Shown: positions 7,592 to 16,938, counted from the first letter of the stretch. The stretch: DNA of 64,000 nt from Flagellimonas beolgyonensis (GCF_003992615.1 NZ_RZMY01000013.1:164238-228237); one strand, 5' to 3'. Numbers and translations are program-made. The notes: generated by a model from the sequence alone, not told the origin.

Positions 7592-9568
7592 TCAATAGGC
7601 ATGCAATTCCAATAAAACCGTTTCAAAACGCTTTTTGGGCAGATAGTTCTCCTCCAAGGCTTTGGCAAAAGGCACGGGTGTCTCCAAACTTCCCACCCTT
7701 TTGATCGGGGCATCCAAATATTCAAAACAATGCTCGGTGACCATGGCCGAAATATCGCTGGCTATACCACCAAACAAGGTGTCTTCCTGCAAAACCAAGA
7801 GTTTTCCTGTTTTTTTGACCGATTCATATATAGACTCCGTATCCAAAGGCTGCAACGTGCGCAAATCAATAAGATCGACTTCAATTTCCGGATGTTTATC
7901 CAAAATTTCCATGGCCCAATGTACCCCGGCCCCATAGGTGACCACTGTTATGTGATTCCCCTTCCGCATCAGGTTGGCCTTACCAAAAGGCAAGGTGTAG
8001 TATTCGGTGGGCACATCGCCATACACACTTCGGTACAGTCCTTTATGTTCAAAAAACAAGACAGGGTTGGGGTCATTGATGGCCGTGTTCAACAATCCTT
8101 TGGCATCATACGGTGACGATGGGTACACCACTTTTAGTCCAGGTGTTTTGGTGAACCACGCCTCGTTGGTCTGCGAATGGAAAGGACCGGCCCCCACTCC
8201 ACCACCACAGGGCATACGAACCACAACATCCGCTTTTTCATTCCAACGGTAATGCACCTTGGCCAAGTAATTGACAATAGGGTTAAAGCCCGAACTCACA
8301 AAATCGGCAAACTGCATTTCCACCACCACCTTCATCCCGTTGATGGACAATCCCATGGCTGCGGAAACAATGGCCGATTCACATATCGGGGTATTGCGCA
8401 CCCTGCTCCTGCCAAACTTAGCAACAAAGCCTTCGGTAATTTTGAACACCCCACCATAATCGGCTATGTCCTGCCCCATGATGATCAGTTCGTTGTGGCG
8501 GTACATGGATTGTTCCAATCCTTCCGAAATGGCATCCACAAAACGGATATTCTTTGACTCTGAATTTGGATTTATATCTTGATAATCAAACTTCTGATAA
8601 ACATCACTTAATTCTTTACTTTCATCAAAAGAAACAGGGGACTCCTCAAAGGCCAAATCCAGATTTTGGTTTATTTCCTCCGAAATGGCAGCCTTCAATT
8701 CTTCTATTTTCGCCTCGGTCAAGATGCCTTTTTCCAACAAAAAGTTTTCGTAGTTCGCAATGGGGTCTTTCTTCGCCCATTCCTTCATCAATTTTTCCGG
8801 CACGTATTTGGTGCCACTGGCCTCTTCATGGCCCCTCATCCGAAAAGTCTTGAACTCCACCAAAATGGGCCTGGGCCGTCTTCGAATAGCTTTACAAAGT
8901 TCGTCCACTTTACAAAAGACCTCCAGGATATTGTTCCCATCAATGATTCGGGATTCGATACCATAGCCTTTGGCCCGATCGGCAAGATCCTCACAATTGT
9001 ACTGTTCATTTGTCGGTGTGGACAATCCATACCCGTTGTTTTCGATACAAAAGAGCACCGGAAGGTTCCAAACCGAAGCCACATTCAACGCCTCGTGAAA
9101 ATCACCCTCACTTGTAGCGCCCTCCCCCGTAAAAACTGCCGTGACCCGCTTTTTTCTACGAAGCATATCCGCCAGGGCAATACCATCGGCCACTCCCAAT
9201 TGTGGACCCAAATGGGAAATCATCCCCACAATTTTATACTCTTGGGTGCCAAAGTGAAAACTTCGGTCCCTGCCTTGGGTAAAACCACTTTGCTTGCCCT
9301 GCCATTGGGCAAATAATCGATTCAAGGGAATGTTGCGCGACGTAAAAACACCAAGGTTTCGGTGCATGGGCAATATGTATTCCGATTCCTTTAGGGCCGT
9401 GGTGACACCGACTGAAATGGCCTCTTGACCAATGCCACTGAACCACTTGGAAACTTTTCCCTGTCGCAAGAGGATCAACATTTTTTCCTCTATCATTCTG
9501 GGCTTTAGCATCCCAGTATACAAATCGAGCAACCTTTCGTTGTCCAGGTCGCCAATATGATACATCAT
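7592..9568 (-). CDS. 2-oxoacid dehydrogenase E1, fused alpha and beta subunits
   Basis: This 658-residue protein carries both halves of a thiamine-diphosphate-dependent E1 in one chain, as in Bacteroidota branched-chain 2-oxoacid dehydrogenase (EC 1.2.4.4). The alpha half (about 1-310) has the ThDP motif GEGATSEGDFHEALNVASVW...ENNGYGLSTP and the phosphorylation-loop-like FRMRGHEEASGT. The beta half (about 335-658) has IMGQDIADYGGVFKITEGF, NTPICESAIVSAAMGLSING, the FHSQTNEAWF motif and the C-terminal transketolase domain (VVTYGAGVHWAMEILDK...VLQEDTLFGG). E2 and E3 are not in the window. Substrate specificity, branched-chain oxoacids versus pyruvate, is inferred from family resemblance. Two adjacent ATGs (9568, 9565) are possible starts. 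Confidence 0.9.
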   Translation of the reverse strand: MMYHIGDLDNERLLDLYTGMLKPRMIEEKMLILLRQGKVSKWFSGIGQEAISVGVTTALKESEYILPMHRNLGVFTSRNIPLNRLFAQWQGKQSGFTQGRDRSFHFGTQEYKIVGMISHLGPQLGVADGIALADMLRRKKRVTAVFTGEGATSEGDFHEALNVASVWNLPVLFCIENNGYGLSTPTNEQYNCEDLADRAKGYGIESRIIDGNNILEVFCKVDELCKAIRRRPRPILVEFKTFRMRGHEEASGTKYVPEKLMKEWAKKDPIANYENFLLEKGILTEAKIEELKAAISEEINQNLDLAFEESPVSFDESKELSDVYQKFDYQDINPNSESKNIRFVDAISEGLEQSMYRHNELIIMGQDIADYGGVFKITEGFVAKFGRSRVRNTPICESAIVSAAMGLSINGMKVVVEMQFADFVSSGFNPIVNYLAKVHYRWNEKADVVVRMPCGGGVGAGPFHSQTNEAWFTKTPGLKVVYPSSPYDAKGLLNTAINDPNPVLFFEHKGLYRSVYGDVPTEYYTLPFGKANLMRKGNHITVVTYGAGVHWAMEILDKHPEIEVDLIDLRTLQPLDTESIYESVKKTGKLLVLQEDTLFGGIASDISAMVTEHCFEYLDAPIKRVGSLETPVPFAKALEENYLPKKRFETVLLELHAY

Positions 9569-9649
9569 ATGGTAAAATTCTACCGGTTAAAAGTAGTAAA
9601 AAAGCCATCCATTACGGTCAAATTCATTAAAACCTTCGGCAATATTCCT

Positions 9650-9657
9650 TACTTTTG
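9650..9657 (+). promoter_or_regulatory. -7 box TACTTTTG of the oxygenase gene
   Basis: A perfect match to the Bacteroidota -7 consensus TAnnTTTG lies 22 bases ahead of the ATG at 9680, giving a likely transcription start near 9663. No good TTG -33 element is visible at standard spacing. Confidence 0.5.
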
Positions 9658-9679
9658 ACAGGATTACAAATTTGATGAT

Positions 9680-10630
9680 ATGAGTGCCATACCCAGTGTA
9701 AACCTCGAGGACTTTGTTTCGGGGGATCCAGCCAGAAAAGAAAAGTTTGTTAAGGAAATCGGTTCCGCATTTGAGGATATCGGCTTCGTGGCCCTGAGCG
9801 GTCATTTTCTATCTGATAAATTGGTGGACAGCCTATATGAAGAAATCAAAAAATTCTTCCAATTGCCCCAAGAGGTAAAGGAAAAATATGAAATTGAAGG
9901 TATTGGTGGCCAACGGGGGTATACTTCCTTTGGAAAGGAACATGCCAAAGGGAAAAAAGAAGGTGACCTGAAGGAGTTTTGGCATTTTGGGCAATACGTG
10001 GAGAACAACCCCAAGCTTGAAGCGGAATATCCTGCCAATGTTACCGTGGAAGAGCTTCCGAAATTCAATGAGGTGGGCAAAGAGACCTATAAGATGCTCG
10101 AAAAAACAGCCCAATATGTGTTGCGCGCCCTTGCCTTGCACCTTGGTTTGGAAGAAACCTATTTTGACGATTACATCAAGAACGGAAATTCCATTCTGCG
10201 CCCCATCCACTACCCTCCGATCACAGAAGAGCCTAAAAATGCGGTTCGGGCAGCGGCCCATGGCGATATCAATTTGATTACTCTTTTGATGGGCGCCCAT
10301 GGAAAAGGGTTACAGGTCAAGAACCACGAAGGCGAATGGGTAGATGCCATAGCACGACCTGACCAGTTGATGATCAATGTTGGGGATATGCTCTCACGCC
10401 TTTCCAACAACAAATTGAAATCGACCATTCACCAAGTGGTAAATCCACCAAGGGAGCTTTGGGGTACCTCACGTTATTCCATTCCGTTTTTTATGCACCC
10501 CATAAGCGATATGCCTTTGAACTGTTTGGAAAATTGCATCGACGCCGATCACCCCAAAGGATTTGAGGACATTACGGCAGGCGAATATCTCCACGAGCGT
10601 TTAATCGAACTTGGATTGGTTAAAAAATAA
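9680..10630 (+). CDS. isopenicillin-N-synthase-like Fe(II)/2OG dioxygenase
   Basis: The 316-residue product has both domains of the plant-type 2-oxoglutarate dioxygenase family: an N-terminal DIOX_N part (SVNLEDFVSGD...EDIGFVALSGH) and a C-terminal double-stranded beta-helix. The iron ligands are the H and D of AAHGDINLITLL and the H of STIHQVVNP; the R and S that bind the 2-oxoglutarate carboxylate are in TSRYSIPFFM. The substrate is unknown. It sits 2 bases ahead of the SUI1 gene, so the two are probably cotranscribed, although no functional link is known. Confidence 0.88.
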   Translation: MSAIPSVNLEDFVSGDPARKEKFVKEIGSAFEDIGFVALSGHFLSDKLVDSLYEEIKKFFQLPQEVKEKYEIEGIGGQRGYTSFGKEHAKGKKEGDLKEFWHFGQYVENNPKLEAEYPANVTVEELPKFNEVGKETYKMLEKTAQYVLRALALHLGLEETYFDDYIKNGNSILRPIHYPPITEEPKNAVRAAAHGDINLITLLMGAHGKGLQVKNHEGEWVDAIARPDQLMINVGDMLSRLSNNKLKSTIHQVVNPPRELWGTSRYSIPFFMHPISDMPLNCLENCIDADHPKGFEDITAGEYLHERLIELGLVKK

Positions 10631-10632
10631 CC

Positions 10633-10962
10633 ATGGATTTACAGGATCAACTTAAAAATCTTTTTCCTGACCACGAACCGGAGGAATCGACCGACGAAAT
10701 CGACGCCAAACCCTCGTATTGGCTACAGGACGACCCCATCATCTGCAAATACGAAAAAAGGAAAGGCAAGCCCATAACCATCTTGGAAGGGTACAATGGT
10801 GCCGACAGTGACTTGAAAAAATTGGCCAAGGACCTAAAGACCTTTTTAGGGGTCGGTGGCAGTGTTAAAAACGAAACCATCATCATTCAAGGGGATTTCC
10901 GAGACAAGATCATGGCCTTTTTAAAAGACAATGGATTTACCGTAAAGCGTGTGGGCGGTTGA
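10633..10962 (+). CDS. SUI1/eIF1-like translation factor (YciH family)
   Basis: The 109-residue product ends in a SUI1 fold: RKGKPITILEGYNGADSDLKKLAK, then LKTFLGVGGSVKNETIIIQG and a closing FLKDNGFTVKRVGG. This matches bacterial YciH-type proteins related to eukaryotic eIF1. In E. coli YciH has been linked to repression of translation under stress and to fidelity of initiation; a similar role here is inference. The acidic N-terminal 30 residues are a lineage-specific extension. It follows the dioxygenase gene after two bases. Confidence 0.9.
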   Translation: MDLQDQLKNLFPDHEPEESTDEIDAKPSYWLQDDPIICKYEKRKGKPITILEGYNGADSDLKKLAKDLKTFLGVGGSVKNETIIIQGDFRDKIMAFLKDNGFTVKRVGG

Positions 10963-11118
10963 TTTCCACTGATTGCGTATGGTGTTTTGCTTCATTAAGC
11001 GGAATTTAACCATTGTTAAAACTGAGTGGTTGACAATCAATGTTTTGTGAAAAAATTTTTAAGTTCTTGGTATAAATCTTACATTTATTGTTCCTAACCA
11101 ACGAAAACAAAGCTGAAA

Positions 11119-12051
11119 ATGAAATCACTGTTGCACATTACCAACGGGGACAGTTTCACGTCTAGACTTGAATCTTTACAGCTAAAAGGAGATATTATTA
11201 CCTGGAGGGAGATGCTTTGCGAAGGCAAAACCCTCTGCACCGTAGGTAGTGAATCCTTTTGGAAGACACGTTTTGAATTTCTGAACAAGAACTACAAGAT
11301 CACCAAGTCCTGGTTTGTTGAAAAAACCCTAAAGGAGTATCGTTCGCTGTGCAACCATAAACAACAAGATCAGATTGTTTTATGGTTCGAATACGATTTG
11401 TTTTGCCAGATCAATATGTTGGCTGTTTTAAGCTGGCTCAAAACCCATAGGCGACATGCCGAAATTTCTTTGGTCTGCAGCGGAAATGAAGATGAAAGTG
11501 ATAAATTATACGGACTCAACGAGCTTTCCAACGAAAAGTTGATGGAGCTCTACCAAAAAAGGACCGTACTTTCCCAAGATGATATTGAATACGCCGACTA
11601 TATTTGGCAGCTCTATTGTAGCGACAATCCCATTCGCCTCGAAAACCAGATAGCGAACAACGATTTTCAATTTGAATACCTTTCAGACGCCCTTAAAACC
11701 CATCTCAAACGATTCCCGACCATTAAAAACGGTTTGAACGAACTGGAAAACCATGTTCTGGAAATTGCAGTGGAGAAAAAACCCAAGTCCAAAGCAGCAC
11801 TGATGGGCGAATTGGTCACTAACCAAGGTTTCTATGGATTTGGTGACACGCAATACGAAAGGATTGTCACCACCCTAAAACCCTTGTTCAACTCCTTCAA
11901 CCCGGTAAAATTGTCCAAAAAGGGTATGGAAGTGTTGCATAGCGAAACAAATTATTATTCGCAAATTCGTGACAATCAAATGTATTTGGGTGGTTCTTTA
12001 AAGTACAACTTCTTGTACAATACGGAAACCGACCGTATCCTTAAACTGTAA
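11119..12051 (+). CDS. DUF1835-domain protein
   Basis: The 310-residue product begins with the DUF1835 signature (LLHITNGDSFTSRLESL...ITWREMLCEGKTL) and the conserved VLWFEYDLFCQINMLAVLSWL, where W, E, D and C are family-conserved. DUF1835 proteins are soluble and of unknown function. It starts a cluster with the nucleoside phosphorylase gene 3 bases downstream and a periplasmic-binding-fold protein after that, all on one strand. A region of about 150 bases ahead of it, including TACATTTA near 11089, could hold the promoter. Confidence 0.85.
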   Translation: MKSLLHITNGDSFTSRLESLQLKGDIITWREMLCEGKTLCTVGSESFWKTRFEFLNKNYKITKSWFVEKTLKEYRSLCNHKQQDQIVLWFEYDLFCQINMLAVLSWLKTHRRHAEISLVCSGNEDESDKLYGLNELSNEKLMELYQKRTVLSQDDIEYADYIWQLYCSDNPIRLENQIANNDFQFEYLSDALKTHLKRFPTIKNGLNELENHVLEIAVEKKPKSKAALMGELVTNQGFYGFGDTQYERIVTTLKPLFNSFNPVKLSKKGMEVLHSETNYYSQIRDNQMYLGGSLKYNFLYNTETDRILKL

Positions 12052-12054
12052 TCC

Positions 12055-12939
12055 ATGCCCACTTTAGGCAGTTCGGAGCTCATTCTTAACCCGGATGGGA
12101 GCATCTATCATCTCAATCTGTTGCCAGAGGATATTGCCACTACCATTATCACGGTTGGCGATCAAAATCGGGTAACCGAGGTCTCCAAGTATTTCGATAG
12201 CATCGAAATCAAGAAAAGTAAACGTGAATTTGTGACCCACACCGGGTATTACAAAGGAAATCGGATTACGGTCATTTCCACAGGGATTGGAACCGACAAT
12301 ATCGACATCACTTTTAATGAATTGGATGCCTTGGCCAACATTGATTTCCGGACACGCCAGATAAAAGCTGAGAAGAAACGACTCAATTTTATACGGGTTG
12401 GTACATCGGGAAGCATCCAACCCGATATACCCATCGATTCCTTTTTAATGAGCACCCATGGCATTGGCTTTGATGGCCTTATGCACTTTTATGCGTCTGG
12501 ACAAGTCAGAAATTTGGAACTCGAGGAACAGTTGCAGACTTATTTGGGCTGGGGCCAATACAACATACATCCTTATGCAGTGGAAGCCGATAGCGATTTG
12601 GTAGAGATTTTTAGCTCAAATCGTATACGATATGGTGCAACCGGAACAAATTCAGGTTTTTATGGACCTCAAGGAAGGTCGCTTCGCCTCCAAACCCAAA
12701 TAACCGATTTCAATGAGAAACTTGCTGCATTCCGGTTCCAAAATCAACGCATCACCAACCTCGAAATGGAGACGGCCGCTATGTACGGCTTATCCAAAAT
12801 GCTTGGACATCGTGCCATTTCACTGAATGTGATCTTGGCGAATCGGGCTACCCTCGAGTTTTCCAAAACAGGGCATCAGTCCATAGACTCATTGATTCAA
12901 TATACTTTGGAAAAAATTCACGAAATGCAATTGGTATAA
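12055..12939 (+). CDS. nucleoside phosphorylase (uridine phosphorylase-like)
   Basis: The 294-residue product belongs to the PNP/UDP superfamily, which cleaves nucleosides with phosphate to give base and ribose-1-phosphate. Visible motifs: TTIITVGDQNRV near the N-terminus, ISTGIGTDNIDITFNEL (phosphate-binding region), NFIRVGTSGSIQPDI, and the ribose-binding ITNLEMETAAMYGLSKMLGH containing the conserved MET. It follows the DUF1835 gene by 3 bases, so translation is probably coupled. Base specificity cannot be fixed from sequence; annotation as uridine phosphorylase is a family-level guess. Confidence 0.85.
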   Translation: MPTLGSSELILNPDGSIYHLNLLPEDIATTIITVGDQNRVTEVSKYFDSIEIKKSKREFVTHTGYYKGNRITVISTGIGTDNIDITFNELDALANIDFRTRQIKAEKKRLNFIRVGTSGSIQPDIPIDSFLMSTHGIGFDGLMHFYASGQVRNLELEEQLQTYLGWGQYNIHPYAVEADSDLVEIFSSNRIRYGATGTNSGFYGPQGRSLRLQTQITDFNEKLAAFRFQNQRITNLEMETAAMYGLSKMLGHRAISLNVILANRATLEFSKTGHQSIDSLIQYTLEKIHEMQLV

Positions 12940-13011
12940 TTTTTCTGAATTGACCTTTAACAATTATACCGAGTGGAAAGCTTATTTTGACCCATTAAAT
13001 AAACGTTAGTG

Positions 13012-13860
13012 ATGAAGACCGTCAAAATTGTAGGTGTACCCGAACATTTTAACCTCCCTTGGCACTTGGCCATCGAGGATGGTGCCTTTGAAGATCGTGG
13101 TATTCGATTGGATTGGACCGATGTTCCTGAAGGGACCGGAAAGATGGCACAAATGCTTCAAGATGGTGAAACGGATTTGGCCATCATCCTAACCGAGGGC
13201 ATCGTAAAAAGCATTTCCCAAGGAAACCCCAGTAAAATTGTTCAAGTTTTTGTTGCTTCCCCCCTTCTTTGGGGCATTCATATAGCTGCAAACAGTACGC
13301 GGAATTCAATTGAGGATCTGAAAGAGGACAAAGTAGCCATCAGCCGAATGGGCAGTGGAAGCCACCTTATGGCCTACATAAATGCACAAAACCAAGGCTG
13401 GGATACCGGTAGCCTACAATTTGAAATCATCAACAATTTGGACGGGGCTGTTGAAAGTTTAACTTCTGGTTCCAATGCCTATTTTATGTGGGAACATTTC
13501 ACTACCAAACCTTTGGTGGACAATGGCACCTTTAAACGTGTGGGCGATTGCCCTACCCCATGGCCCTGTTTTGTGATTGCGGCATCCAACAAATTCCTAG
13601 AAACAAAATCTGGATTAGTACCACATATTTTGGAAGTCATCAATACCTACACTTCCGAATTCAAGCAAATTCCTAGTATCGACAGAACGTTGGCCAATCG
13701 ATACGAACAACAATTGGAGGACATCCAAGAATGGCTGTCCAATACAGACTGGGGACAAGATCAACTACAAATAGAAACCCTCATTGCGGTACAACAACGC
13801 TTGTTTGATCTTGATTTGGTTGAAGCCATAAAACCTCCGGAAACTTTTCTTTGGACATAG
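13012..13860 (+). CDS. periplasmic-binding-fold protein without signal peptide (Ca3427-like)
   Basis: The 282-residue product has a type-2 periplasmic-binding fold, like SsuA/THI5 relatives: VGVPEHFNLPWHLAIEDGAFEDRGI, QMLQDGETDLAIILTEG, GIHIAANS, AISRMGSGSHLMAYINA and CFVIAASNKFL. It begins directly with the first strand of the fold and has no signal peptide or lipobox, so it should stay in the cytoplasm. No ABC permease or ATPase gene is nearby. The closest architecture I know is the group around the yeast Ca3427 protein. A GTG lies immediately upstream (13009) but ATG is preferred. It converges on ung with a single base between stop codons. Confidence 0.75.
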   Translation: MKTVKIVGVPEHFNLPWHLAIEDGAFEDRGIRLDWTDVPEGTGKMAQMLQDGETDLAIILTEGIVKSISQGNPSKIVQVFVASPLLWGIHIAANSTRNSIEDLKEDKVAISRMGSGSHLMAYINAQNQGWDTGSLQFEIINNLDGAVESLTSGSNAYFMWEHFTTKPLVDNGTFKRVGDCPTPWPCFVIAASNKFLETKSGLVPHILEVINTYTSEFKQIPSIDRTLANRYEQQLEDIQEWLSNTDWGQDQLQIETLIAVQQRLFDLDLVEAIKPPETFLWT

Positions 13861-13861
13861 T

Positions 13862-14527
13862 TTACCAATTTATCGCAGTTCGTCCCATTTGTCCCAATAA
13901 GGCATTGGTCTTGCTAAAATGATTATTGCCAAACCATAAGCCCCGATTGGCACTTAATGGGGAGGGATGCCCGGAGGTGAGAATGTGGTGTTTGGTCTTA
14001 TCGATCAAAGCGGCCTTCTTTTTGGCAAAACCACCCCAAAGCAAGAATACAACACCTTCCAATTGGACCGAAATGGTTTTTATCACCGCATCCGTAAATT
14101 GCTCCCACCCTTTGTTTTGGTGGCTACCAGCTTGGTGCGCGCGTACCGTTAGCGTAGCGTTCAACAAAAGTACCCCTTGATCGGCCCATCGTTCCAAGTT
14201 GCCACTTTCAGGATAAGGTCGTTGCATATCGGTCTTGATTTCCTTAAAAATATTGACCAGCGAAGGGGGGTGCGGAATGCCATCTTTTACCGAAAAACAC
14301 AATCCGTTGGCCTGATCGGGACCATGATAAGGGTCTTGCCCAATAATGACCACCTTGGTTTCCTGAAATGGGCAATGGTCGAAAGCGGCGAAAATATCCT
14401 TACCCTTTGGGTAACAGGTATGGTTTTGGTACTCCTGCCTTACAAACTGGGCCAGTGATTTAAAATAGGGTTGCTCAAATTCTTGGTGTAGATGCTGTTT
14501 CCAACTGGGCTCAATGTTTACCTCCAT
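13862..14527 (-). CDS. ung: uracil-DNA glycosylase
   Basis: The 221-residue product is a family-1 uracil-DNA glycosylase, which removes uracil from DNA to start base excision repair. The catalytic water-activating motif VVIIGQDPYHGPDQANGLCFSV is complete, as are the uracil-stacking region, LLLNATLTVRAHQAGSHQNKGW, and the DNA-intercalation loop HPSPLSANRG. Length is normal. The start ATG lies 9 bases after the stop of a 34-codon membrane-peptide gene, suggesting a bicistronic transcript. Confidence 0.97.
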   Translation of the reverse strand: MEVNIEPSWKQHLHQEFEQPYFKSLAQFVRQEYQNHTCYPKGKDIFAAFDHCPFQETKVVIIGQDPYHGPDQANGLCFSVKDGIPHPPSLVNIFKEIKTDMQRPYPESGNLERWADQGVLLLNATLTVRAHQAGSHQNKGWEQFTDAVIKTISVQLEGVVFLLWGGFAKKKAALIDKTKHHILTSGHPSPLSANRGLWFGNNHFSKTNALLGQMGRTAINW

Positions 14528-14536
14528 GCAATCGGT

Positions 14537-14641
14537 TCATTTCTTTTTGGTCAATTTGTAGATCAGATAAGCAATGCCCGCAACAAAGTGAAGTAAAATG
14601 ATACCGGCTATAACATAAATCAGGGTATTATCGTTTCTCAT
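14537..14641 (-). CDS. tiny single-pass membrane protein (34 aa)
   Basis: A reading frame of 34 codons runs from ATG at 14641 to TGA. The product has one membrane span (about LIYVIAGIILLHFVAGIAYLIY) with a short charged N-terminus and a lysine-rich end, KLTKKK. The stop lies 9 bases ahead of the ung ATG. A TAAATTTG -7 box at 14679-14686 on the same strand would give a start about 30 bases upstream of this small gene rather than of ung, which supports it being the first gene of the transcript. Function unknown. Confidence 0.6.
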   Translation of the reverse strand: MRNDNTLIYVIAGIILLHFVAGIAYLIYKLTKKK

Positions 14642-14740
14642 TTTTGGGACTTTTGATTTTGGGCCATCCAATCCATTTCAAATTTACGAATTGCCCATGG
14701 TTTTATGGGAAGGTGCCTCACACAAAACACATCAAAATCC

Positions 14741-14748
14741 TATCTTTG
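14741..14748 (+). promoter_or_regulatory. -7 box TATCTTTG of mutS2
   Basis: A perfect TAnnTTTG lies 18 bases before the mutS2 ATG, predicting a leader of about 12 bases. The region 14679-14748 therefore carries divergent promoters for mutS2 and for the small gene/ung transcript. Confidence 0.55.
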
Positions 14749-14766
14749 CGCTGCTATTGAACAAAG

Positions 14767-16938
14767 ATGCACAAGATTCAACCCAAAACATTACAAGATC
14801 TAGAGTTCCCTACAGTGCTGCAGCAAGTTGCTGCCCGCTGCAATACCGAATTGGGTAAAGAATCCGCATTGACCATCTCTCCTATTCAAAATCTGGAGGA
14901 ATTAAAAGTGGTTTTGGGGCAAACCTCGGAATACTTGGCTTCCTTCACCAACGACAATCGGATACCCAACCATGGTTTTGACCAAATCAACCCCGAATTG
15001 GGACTGCTCAAAATCGAAAACAGCACGCTGGAGGTGGCAGGCTTCCGTAAAATTGGCAGTATCTGCAAAACAGTGGTCATCCATCAAAAGTTTTTAAAGA
15101 AATTCAAAGATTACTATCCCTTATTGCATGCAAAAGCGGATAGCCTGGAAACCAACACCAGCATCACCGAAGCCATTGATGACGTAATCGATAAGTTTGG
15201 CGAAATCAAGGATTCGGCCTCGGTGGACCTTCGACAAATACGCACACGGATCAACGAGGTTCGTGGCAAAATCAACCAAAGTTTTGGAGCTGCCTTGGGT
15301 CGCTACCAATCATTGGACTTTTTGGATGAAATTCGGGAATCGGTCGTGGAAAACCGAAGGGTGCTCGCCGTGAAGGCAATGCACCGCAAAAAGGTAAAGG
15401 GCACTGTAATGGGCACCTCCAAAACAGGAAGCATCGTTTATATTGTACCAGAGGCCACCTTAACCTACGCCCGGGAACTGAACAACCTCGAATTTGAGGA
15501 AAAAGAAGAAATCCAACGAATCTTACGGGAACTCACCAATCATATTCGTCCTTTTGTCGAACTCCTTCGGGACTACCAATCCTATTTGACGGATGTAGAC
15601 ATCACAGCGGCCAAGGCCAAGTATGCCAAGGATATGAATGCCTTGTTGCCCGAAATCAATACCAAAAGGGAATTGTTCCTTCGGGATGCCTACCATCCCC
15701 TCCTCTATTTGTCCAACAAACGGAAAAACGAGAAGACTTGGCCACAGACCATCAAACTGCATCCCGAGAATCGTATCATCGTGATATCCGGACCCAATGC
15801 GGGTGGTAAAAGTATCACCTTAAAGACCATTGGATTGTTACAGATAATGCTGCAGAGTGGCCTATTGATTCCGGTGCACGAGCGCAGTTCCGTTTGCCTG
15901 TTCGATAAGATTTTGACCGATATTGGAGACAATCAATCCATTGAAAATCATCTAAGTACCTATAGTTACCGTTTAAAGAACATGAACCAATTCTTAAAGC
16001 GGTGCAATGATAAGACCTTATTCCTGATTGATGAATTTGGTACCGGTAGTGACCCCGAACTCGGTGGCGCTTTGGCCGAAGCCTTCCTCGAAGTTTTTTA
16101 TGAACGGGAAGCGTATGGTGTGATTACCACCCATTATGCCAATTTGAAAGCATTGGCCGATGAGTTGCCCCATGCCACCAATGCCAACATGTTGTTCAAT
16201 TCGGCAACGTTGGAACCCACATTCCAATTGGTACTGGGTGAAGCAGGGAGTTCCTTTACGTTTGAAGTGGCCCAAAAGAACGGGATTCCCTATTCGTTGA
16301 TCAACAAGGCGAAAAAGAAAATAGAGCGCGGCAAAGTCCGTTTTGATGCCACCATCGCCAAATTGCAAAAAGAGCGGAGCAAGATGGTGCAAACGGGCAC
16401 CCGTCTGCAAGAGGAAGAAACCAAGGCCCGGGAAGAAGCGGACCGATTGGAACAGCTCAACAGTAAGATTAAATCCAAACTCGAGAGCTACCAAGAAATG
16501 TACGACCACAACCAGCGCATGATCCAATTGGGCAATAAGGTGAACACGGTGGCCGAACGTTATTTTATCGATAACAAAAAACGACCGTTGATCTCGGAGT
16601 TATTGCGCATTGTGGAAACCGAAAACAGCAAGCGCAAAAAGACCACTGCCAAAAAGACAAAGGAAAAACAGCAGGAACAACAACAGGTGGCCCAGGAATT
16701 GGAGCAACAGATCAAGAAGGTAAGGGTCGAGAAAAAGATCAAAAAGAAAAAAGAGATCCAAGCCGAAAAGAACAAACCTAGACCTGTTTTCAAAGTGGGC
16801 GATCGTGTCCGTATGATGGACGGAAAGGCCGTGGGCAGCATCGACACGCTGGAAAAAGGTAAAGCCGTGGTCAATTATGGCATGTTCACCACCAATGTGA
16901 GCGTGGACCAATTGGAATTGGTGGAAGCCAAGAAATAA
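14767..16938 (+). CDS. mutS2: MutS2-family ATPase lacking the Smr nuclease domain
   Basis: The 723-residue product has the MutS2 order: an N-terminal clamp/lever part (KTLQDLEFPTVLQQVAARC), a Walker A motif at about 340 (ISGPNAGGKSITLKTIGLLQ), Walker B FLIDEFGTGSDPELGG and ITTHYANLKAL, then a long coiled coil (about 510-640) and a KOW-like beta barrel, VGDRVRMMDGKAVGSIDTLEKGKAVVNYG. It ends there, without the C-terminal Smr endonuclease domain found in Bacillus or Thermus MutS2. MutS2 proteins act in suppression of recombination or on stalled ribosomes, depending on species. The truncation is at a domain edge and is probably the lineage's normal form. Confidence 0.9.
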   Translation: MHKIQPKTLQDLEFPTVLQQVAARCNTELGKESALTISPIQNLEELKVVLGQTSEYLASFTNDNRIPNHGFDQINPELGLLKIENSTLEVAGFRKIGSICKTVVIHQKFLKKFKDYYPLLHAKADSLETNTSITEAIDDVIDKFGEIKDSASVDLRQIRTRINEVRGKINQSFGAALGRYQSLDFLDEIRESVVENRRVLAVKAMHRKKVKGTVMGTSKTGSIVYIVPEATLTYARELNNLEFEEKEEIQRILRELTNHIRPFVELLRDYQSYLTDVDITAAKAKYAKDMNALLPEINTKRELFLRDAYHPLLYLSNKRKNEKTWPQTIKLHPENRIIVISGPNAGGKSITLKTIGLLQIMLQSGLLIPVHERSSVCLFDKILTDIGDNQSIENHLSTYSYRLKNMNQFLKRCNDKTLFLIDEFGTGSDPELGGALAEAFLEVFYEREAYGVITTHYANLKALADELPHATNANMLFNSATLEPTFQLVLGEAGSSFTFEVAQKNGIPYSLINKAKKKIERGKVRFDATIAKLQKERSKMVQTGTRLQEEETKAREEADRLEQLNSKIKSKLESYQEMYDHNQRMIQLGNKVNTVAERYFIDNKKRPLISELLRIVETENSKRKKTTAKKTKEKQQEQQQVAQELEQQIKKVRVEKKIKKKKEIQAEKNKPRPVFKVGDRVRMMDGKAVGSIDTLEKGKAVVNYGMFTTNVSVDQLELVEAKK

